Shown here in pieces: positions 58,528 through 64,000 of a DNA stretch of 64,000 nt. Source of the stretch: Haberlea rhodopensis (lineage: Eukaryota > Streptophyta > Magnoliopsida > Lamiales > Gesneriaceae); contig CAJQUN010000007.1 of the NCBI GenBank assembly GCA_907163345.1, forward strand, positions 2,983,206 through 3,047,205. The letters run 5' to 3'. The translations under genes and the position numbers were made by a program. Position 1 is the stretch's first letter, and the number at the start of each line of letters is the position of its first letter. Under the pieces are notes generated by a model that was not told where the DNA came from, made no database searches, and was given only the letters and a program-made list of their open reading frames with translations.

Positions 58528-59529
58528 CAAATATAATATTTGGATTCATTTTTATCAGGTAACCTTCTAGTGATCATCCAAAATCATAGCAGCAGACATT
58601 GTGATTTGATTGTGTGTATTATAGTAGTCTTGATTTATCATATCTTTCCATACTTGCTCATGTAAATACTATAAAAAAGTAACATAGTAAATGAATGAAA
58701 ATCGGCAATCATTACACAATTATTCAATCTTCTATTGTTTTCACTGTTTCGTGTAGTGTGTGTTCATACCACCCACAATGCACATTTGCAGGTGAAAGAA
58801 TATGTTACCACCCGTGTTAGTGTGCCTTCTTATTGACACCAAATGGGGTATGAAACCAAGGGATCATGAGCTCATCCAGTTGTTGGAAAGGTAGGTATAG
58901 CATATGCGATGTCTGCATTGATCATTAGATTTTAATTTCTGGACTTAAAAAACTGGTGCTCTCAGTTGCCTTCTTAATATTTCGAGCTTGTTCAAGATTT
59001 TTTATTCATGAGATCGGGATGTTTGGTTCATGTTTAAACCTGAATTTCCCTAGATGTGCTCGGGATGTTCGAGTGACGAGCAATGCAAATTGAAGAGGTT
59101 GTACACATCTTGTGCATTTGCATTGAAATCTTAATCAATTTTTATTTGTGACTGATGCTACAACATTTCTGGTCTACAGTGACTTATGCTCGAACTACAG
59201 GTGATGGTTAGGTCAAGAACTGGAGCTGGCATCAGAAGTTTAAGGACAGTGCTTAACAATGTTGCTCGGTTCATGAAGTGCTAAAAGTCGTTTCTTGATC
59301 AGGTATCTGACACTATTTAGGTCTAAATTAGGGAAGGAAGTTGATCGACTGGGCTCAACCCAATCCAATCCAATCCCAATTATCATGTCAATTGGTCTGG
59401 ACCACCTTAGCGGGAGTAGTTTTTATAACCTTTTCTTTACTAGGCTGGGCTAAGTTTAATAGGTGACTCGGACCACCTAACCTGTTAACCGTCTTACTTG
59501 GTAGTTATTATGAAACATATCTTAGCTTA

Positions 59530-59653
59530 TGTTGGGGGTGCCTTAAGGGCACTACCCTTTAGGCACCCCCAATCATTGGATTGACACACCAAAATGTTCA
59601 AGTGTCAATCCAATGGTCATACTGCCTGAAGGGTAGCGCCCTTCAGGTCAACA
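59530..59653. mobile_element. MITE with palindromic ends, copy 1 (124 bp)
   Basis: The ends are TGTTGGGGGTGCCTTAAGGG and, reversed, TGTTGACCTGAAGGGCGCTA. Each end is itself a hairpin (GGTGCCTTAAGGGCACTACCC-type), and an inner inverted pair TTGGATTGACAC/GTGTCAATCCAA completes it. No target duplication could be fixed. Confidence 0.75.
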
Positions 59654-59903
59654 TCAAATATCTTTATCTATGTGAGCATAGGAGTGATGGTTCATTCATG
59701 TTGCGATAGTGCTGGGTCTAGTCGGCATCACCGGCTCTACGTGCTTAAGGTCGACTTGAGATTATTGTGACTCGAACTTGATTGGTTGAACTAATTTTTT
59801 ACATTTCAAAAAATTCAAATAAACAAATACTTCTCTTTAAATTCAGATAGAATGTATTTTTTGTACAGGCGCCACCTTAACCACCAGAGGCGTGGCATGG
59901 TTG

Positions 59904-60043
59904 TGTTGATGATGCCCTTAAGCGTAGTGCCCTTAGGGGCATCAACATCGTTCATTTGTAATCTTTTTTTAAAAAGGAAAAAAAAATTACACGTGGATGA
60001 TGGATTATGCCCCTGAGGGCAATGCCCTTCAGGGCAGCGACAA
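59904..60043. mobile_element. MITE with palindromic ends, copy 2 (140 bp)
   Basis: It has ends like copy 1: TGTTGATGATGCCCTTAAGC, and reversed TTGTCGCTGCCCTGAAGGGC. Each end folds on itself through CCCTTAGGGGC and CCTGAGGGC words. The middle differs from copy 1, so the family is defined by its ends. Confidence 0.75.
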
Positions 60044-60389
60044 TGTTTCCGCGTGGCAGATAGGATATATTTTAGGTCAAGCTAACAGTTAAATTTCGCT
60101 GGCTCTAAATATAAGCATGTGTATTAAGGCTCACACGATTAAGTCCTTGCCTCAAAATTAAGCTGCTCAACTCCAACCTGTCGATAATGTTTTTATACAA
60201 GATTGGTTCAACTCCGATTGGCTTTTTTGTTTGTTTTGTTAGGAAAATATGCACAAGGTTTTGACAATTTGAGTATCGTTTGGGATTCTCATTCTTGCAT
60301 ATATTTAGAAATATATAATTGTCCACGCCTTTGTCTATGTCAAAGTTTGAAAAATAACATAAATGACGCATCCAGACGTATGTACTCTG

Positions 60390-60394
<5 letters not shown>
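60044..60394. other. Intergenic DNA, no gene seen
   Basis: No domain, RNA or repeat is recognised. Confidence 0.4.

Positions 60395-60456
<62 letters not shown>
60395..60456. repeat. (AT)n microsatellite
   Basis: Thirty-one AT units without interruption. Confidence 0.98.
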
Positions 60457-60458
<2 letters not shown>

Positions 60459-61285
60459 ACTTATGATTTTGTGTTCACCCTACTCCATCAACTTGAACCA
60501 ATTATGAGCATGATATTTAGCTTTATTATATTCTCGTGTGCTTTATCTCAACTTCCTTTAAAATTTAATCATATTATGTACTCAAATTGTATTCCTTATT
60601 TGCAAATCTTCACTAATAGCTCGTAGATGATTATTACTTCAAATTCCTTTTTGTTTAAAGTTGTGTTTACTTCAAATGATATGATTACATGATAAGTTCT
60701 ACTAAAAATACATATTTATTGTGAATGTGGTTCGTGCTTGAACAATATATGTGTGTTTTCAATATGCAGTGTTCGACGATTTTTGCGACTCTGGATGTAT
60801 ACAATTTATGATTACGTATATTATAATTTATATATTTGCTGCCCGGGGTGAAGTGAAGCAAAGGAACTTTCATAAGAAGACAAGCTAAAGCTTCCTGTAA
60901 TCATCGGGGAGCGAATTACATTCCTTCTATAATTATTAATATATCGGATAAGATGTAATATTTACAAACTTTATCAACCACAGGATTTAGTGAGCGGCGC
61001 CAAATCTTTCTGTGGATTGCATAAATAATAGTATGTTTTTTTTTGAATGATTAAAATTGGAATTTTAATTATGATTTGAGCATAAACTAATTTATTTATA
61101 AGGGTAATATAATAATTTAAATTGAAATTAAAAAGGTTTTAATTTGGTTGAAAATATCTAAACAACCAAGAATAAGTATGACAAGATAAAATTGTCCTCT
61201 TTCCTCTCAAGATTATTCATCAGACCATGAAAGAATGATTAATAGATTGGATATTTACCATTAAATATGTGACGTGGTTTATTAA
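60457..61285. other. AT-rich intergenic DNA
   Basis: No credible gene or repeat is found. Confidence 0.4.
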
Positions 61286-61298
61286 TTATCCCATCCTT

Positions 61299-61515
61299 CG
61301 CCCCAAAGTAGGTGTCCGAGTTTGGGAAGCGAGATAAATTCAAGACTGTAAGATCATGAGTTTGATTCTCCTTGCTAACATTTTTTTGATCTGAACCTGT
61401 CGTAAATGTAATTTACATGGTTGGTATGGTTTGCAGACTACTATATTAGCCTGATAATTTACCCAATGTATATTAAAATAGCTGCCGTGGATTCCGTCGT
61501 CATAAAAAAAAAAAT
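61299..61515 (+). mobile_element. SINE, 217 bp, with 13-bp target duplication
   Basis: TTATCCCATCCTT at 61286-61298 and 61516-61528 marks the ends. The 5' part has TGTCCGAGTTTGG (A-box-like, 61313) and GAGTTTGATTCTC (B-box-like, 61358). The 3' end is a run of eleven A and TT. It is a different family from the 121-bp SINE. The perfect duplication suggests a fairly recent insertion. Confidence 0.88.
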
Positions 61516-61798
61516 TTATCCCATCCTTATGTCATCCAAGATAGTAAGTAAACGCAGCTACTAGTATTTCTTATGAATATTTGGTATTCATAAAGGGTAA
61601 TTCAGCAGGTCAGCCATCAATGTGCGTGTAGCTACGAAAAGATAGTTCTTGAAACTTGAATTTGTCAAAATTCAAAATATTTAATAGGACGATACAGAAT
61701 ATAAGGAGAGTTGTCCAACTAATTTTTTTCCTTTTTTAGTGAATGTCCAACTAATCTTACTAATATTATCCGGACAACCCGATAAAATGATTGACTTT

Positions 61799-62110
61799 TT
61801 GTATATGTTTACAAATGCTTTTGTAAAATATTTATCAGCTTTTCAGATAAAAGTAGATTTTAAGTGTTTTATTTCCTTTGCTTTCACTATTGCTTCTCTA
61901 AAAATAAGCAGAAGTAGAGAAGCAAATCATGACACGCTTTTGACTGCTTTAAGTTGTTTGGTGGTAATTTTGTAATTAATTGGAGTTTATTAAGCTGTTT
62001 TTTTTTATTTTAATAGGAAACACTCAATGATTTTCCTTAAAAATAACTTTTTTTCAACTTTAAGCAAAATAACATAAAAATACTTTGAATAAGCAATTGC
62101 AAACACGTCC
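61799..62110 (+). mobile_element. Tourist-like MITE, copy 3
   Basis: The right end CAATTGCAAACACGTCC is followed by TTA. The left end is worn (TATGTTTACAAATGC). The inner words match copy 2, same orientation. Confidence 0.82.
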
Positions 62111-62614
62111 TTATTATTCACAGCATTAACCAGCTCTACCACTCAAATATTAAAAGAAAAGCTGTTACGTAAACGTGTTGACATATATAGGTTTGACTTT
62201 GTAAATTTTTGTGCATAAAATACATGTGAACGTATGTTATTACAAGGTAAATCAAATGCAACATTCTCTTCCCCACGACGTTGAATAGAAAATTTGATGT
62301 TATCGTAGGGAAAGTGGTCTGTGTATAGACATTTGATATCTCATTAACGTAGGATATTTATTGATACCCTTAAAATAGTGTTCTTAGGTATAACATCAAA
62401 CCAACAACGTTGTATATGGGAAAAAATGAGTTCGATATTAGACAGATATATAATTTGATTTTTAAAATTAAATTGATTCCATAATACTCGGCAAAATATG
62501 GAGATCGCCCAACGAAATAATTCGACGACGTAGGTATTATTTATAGAAAAAACAATTTTTATGTTCGAATTTATCGATTAAGCGGATTTTGAGTGAAATA
62601 TTATGACAGGGTTA

Positions 62615-62942
62615 GGACGTGTTTGCAATTGCTTATTCAAAGCACTTTATGAAATTTTTGCTTAAAGTTGAACAAATTACTTTTCAGCAAAAGCATCGAG
62701 AGTGTTTGTTATTAAAAAATAAAAAAAAAACAGCTTAATGAACTTCAAATTATTACAAAATTGACACCACACAAGTAAAAACAGTAAAAAAAACATCTCA
62801 TGACATGATTCTCTACTTCTGTTTTTGCCTACTTATTTTTATTAGAATAATAGCAAAAACAATAAAATAAAATATTCAAAACTGTTTTTTATCTAAAAAA
62901 CAGATAAACAGTTTTGAAAAGCAATCACAAACACTCACTTCG
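62615..62942 (-). mobile_element. Tourist-like MITE, copy 4 (inverted)
   Basis: It runs from GGACGTGTTTGCAATTGC to CAATCACAAACACTC and nearby, with TTA at 62612-62614 and 62943-62945. It is in the opposite direction to copy 3, about 500 bp away, so the two could pair in a transcript. Confidence 0.85.
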
Positions 62943-62945
62943 TTA

Positions 62946-63552
62946 CGAAGGAATGGAAGTGCGTTGAGACTTATCATAAATGCTTAAAAAGTTATCAATT
63001 TTTAAAAAATTAAATACTTTGTATTATGGAGGGGTGAACACTACACTAGGCGATTAACAATGAATTCAGGTAAATGGATAAGAGATTCATTTAGCATCTC
63101 TATATTTCTTTTCTCATAATTGGATATGCATATTGTTTTTCTCAAGGGATTTATTAGCCATTTATTAAAAAACTCAAAAAAGGGTCCAAATAAATACACT
63201 TTACCCCATTAGTCCTATTATCCATTGATTTCCACAATTAACTTTCTGACGTCAATATCCTTTTCAAGTTTGAATTCGAGATCCATTTGGATACGTTATT
63301 TTCAAGTAGTTTGAGTGGTTACACCCTTGGCGCTACCATGGATAGCAACCAACTATGATACACGGGCACATGTAAAAATTATTGGATACAGTTTCGAACA
63401 TTTCTAAGACACTGACATTCATCGTTAACGCCTCGAATACGTGTCGGACACGCCAACTGACACTTTCGGGGTTAATTATACAATTTAAAAAGTTTTTTAC
63501 TAAAATGTAATTTGGGCGTGTTTGTAAAATTTATGTTAATGAAAGTAATATA
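62946..63552. other. Intergenic DNA
   Basis: No gene is seen. AATACGTGTCGGACACG (63437-63453) is an inverted-repeat word often seen in plant repeats, not assigned here. Confidence 0.4.
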
Positions 63553-63790
63553 CAAATGATGTTAGTTTATATGATACTATGTTATTTCAGTGACATGCAT
63601 TTATTTATACGCTTTTTGAATTTAGTAAGAATATTTCTGGTGTTATGTAGTATACTTCATCTACTGTGATTAAATGATTAGTTGTTATTGTTAAAGTTGT
63701 ATGCATTTGATGTTAATATGAGTATGATAATTTCAGTGTCATGTATTTATTGTAAACTTATTGAATCTAGTAATAACATTTTTGTTGCTC
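63553..63790. repeat. Degenerate tandem duplication
   Basis: The words GATGTTA, TTTCAGTG(A/T)CATG(C/T)ATTTAT and TTGAAT(T/C)TAGTAA occur in the same order at about 63555-63640 and 63700-63785. Confidence 0.65.
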
Positions 63791-64000
63791 TTGACATGAT
63801 TTTAGAATTTAAAAAATGTGAATTTTTCGTAATATATAAATAGATAAACTTAAAAAAAAATCTATTATTGTAGAATTACACCAAATTTAATTTAAAATAT
63901 ATATAAGCATACAACGCGTGTATATGGACACTATAGTAATCTTACTATATTATAATGTCTAAGCCCCTCATACTAACTACCTTGGTATGGCAAATTTGAA

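Larger units (their letters stand above)
55411..59284 (+). pseudogene. EngB/YihA-type GTP-binding protein, broken, intron-bearing
   Basis: Exons of a plant EngB-like GTPase, a ribosome-assembly GTPase usually targeted to organelles. Exon 55411-55485 encodes KSSLLNLLTRQWGVVRTSDK and ends PGFTQ. Exon 55564-55668 encodes TINFFELGPKLSLVDLPGYG and ends WKEL (G2/G3 region). Exon 58792-58890 encodes VKEYVTTRVS and, in another frame, VCLLIDTKWGMKPRDHELIQ. A scrap near 59055-59100 gives RAMQIEE. The last exon 59201-59284 gives TGAGIRSLRTVLNNVARF and a stop. Splice sites GT/AG and phases fit between the first three. An 11-bp loss in exon 3 and further changes near 59070 destroy the frame, and the exon with the TKTD motif is not recognisable. 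The upstream part with the P-loop is replaced by an LTR. It is not a processed copy, since introns remain. Confidence 0.85.

Noticed and set aside
60203..60626. Open frames with poly-YI stretches
   Set aside because: They read through the (AT)n microsatellite.

Overview
The window looks like nuclear DNA from a flowering plant, deep in a retrotransposon-rich region. There is no bacterial gene organisation, the coding matter is almost all LTR-retrotransposon gag-pol, and the few host-like genes have plant-specific features (an OVATE-family protein, and an organelle-type EngB GTPase gene with introns). A downstream ORF in the Ty1/copia relic recalls a family I associate with Lamiales genomes, so an asterid of that order is possible, but that is recollection and not a search result.

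Layout. 1-6963: a minus-strand Tekay-like chromovirus (element 1) with one nonsense codon, its 3' LTR cut by the window start. It sits inside the gag of a plus-strand relative (element 2, 6964-13537), which has three in-frame stops; the 5' part of element 2 should lie left of the window. 13560-22478: a young minus-strand non-autonomous LTR element with 2.45-kb LTRs, an AAAAG target duplication and no coding capacity. 23268-31090: a decayed minus-strand Sirevirus-like copia element with a downstream env-like ORF and one LTR. 31091-39207: fragments, mainly an Athila/Tat-like minus-strand relic (LTR, downstream ORF, gag scrap) split by a 2.36-kb solo LTR with TGGAC duplication. 39208-45876: two plus-strand Tekay-like elements, B inserted into the gag of A, ending in a 500-N gap.

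From 46377 the DNA is AT-rich and mixed. It holds a copia gag with its LTR, another copia LTR, a frameshifted OVATE-family gene (51620-52607), a possible mitochondrial-DNA insertion, and a broken but intron-bearing EngB gene (55411-59284). Intron 2 of this EngB relic carries a LINE fragment, a MITE and a solo LTR with CAAAT duplication. The remainder holds two SINEs with clear target duplications, four copies of one Tourist-like MITE, two copies of a second MITE with palindromic ends, and an (AT)n tract.

The most striking unexplained structure is an array of the 10-bp palindrome CGATCGATCG, found in seven places in LTRs or leaders. In the full arrays, eight palindromes stand in a 2+4+2 order with 20-22 bp between neighbours, about two turns of DNA. 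Single GGCAGT/ACTGCC motifs lie in the longer spacers. The array recurs in Tekay-like and Athila/Tat-like elements, with a weaker version in a copia LTR. Next to it the Tekay-like LTRs share a short exon-like block ending in a GTACGT inverted repeat.
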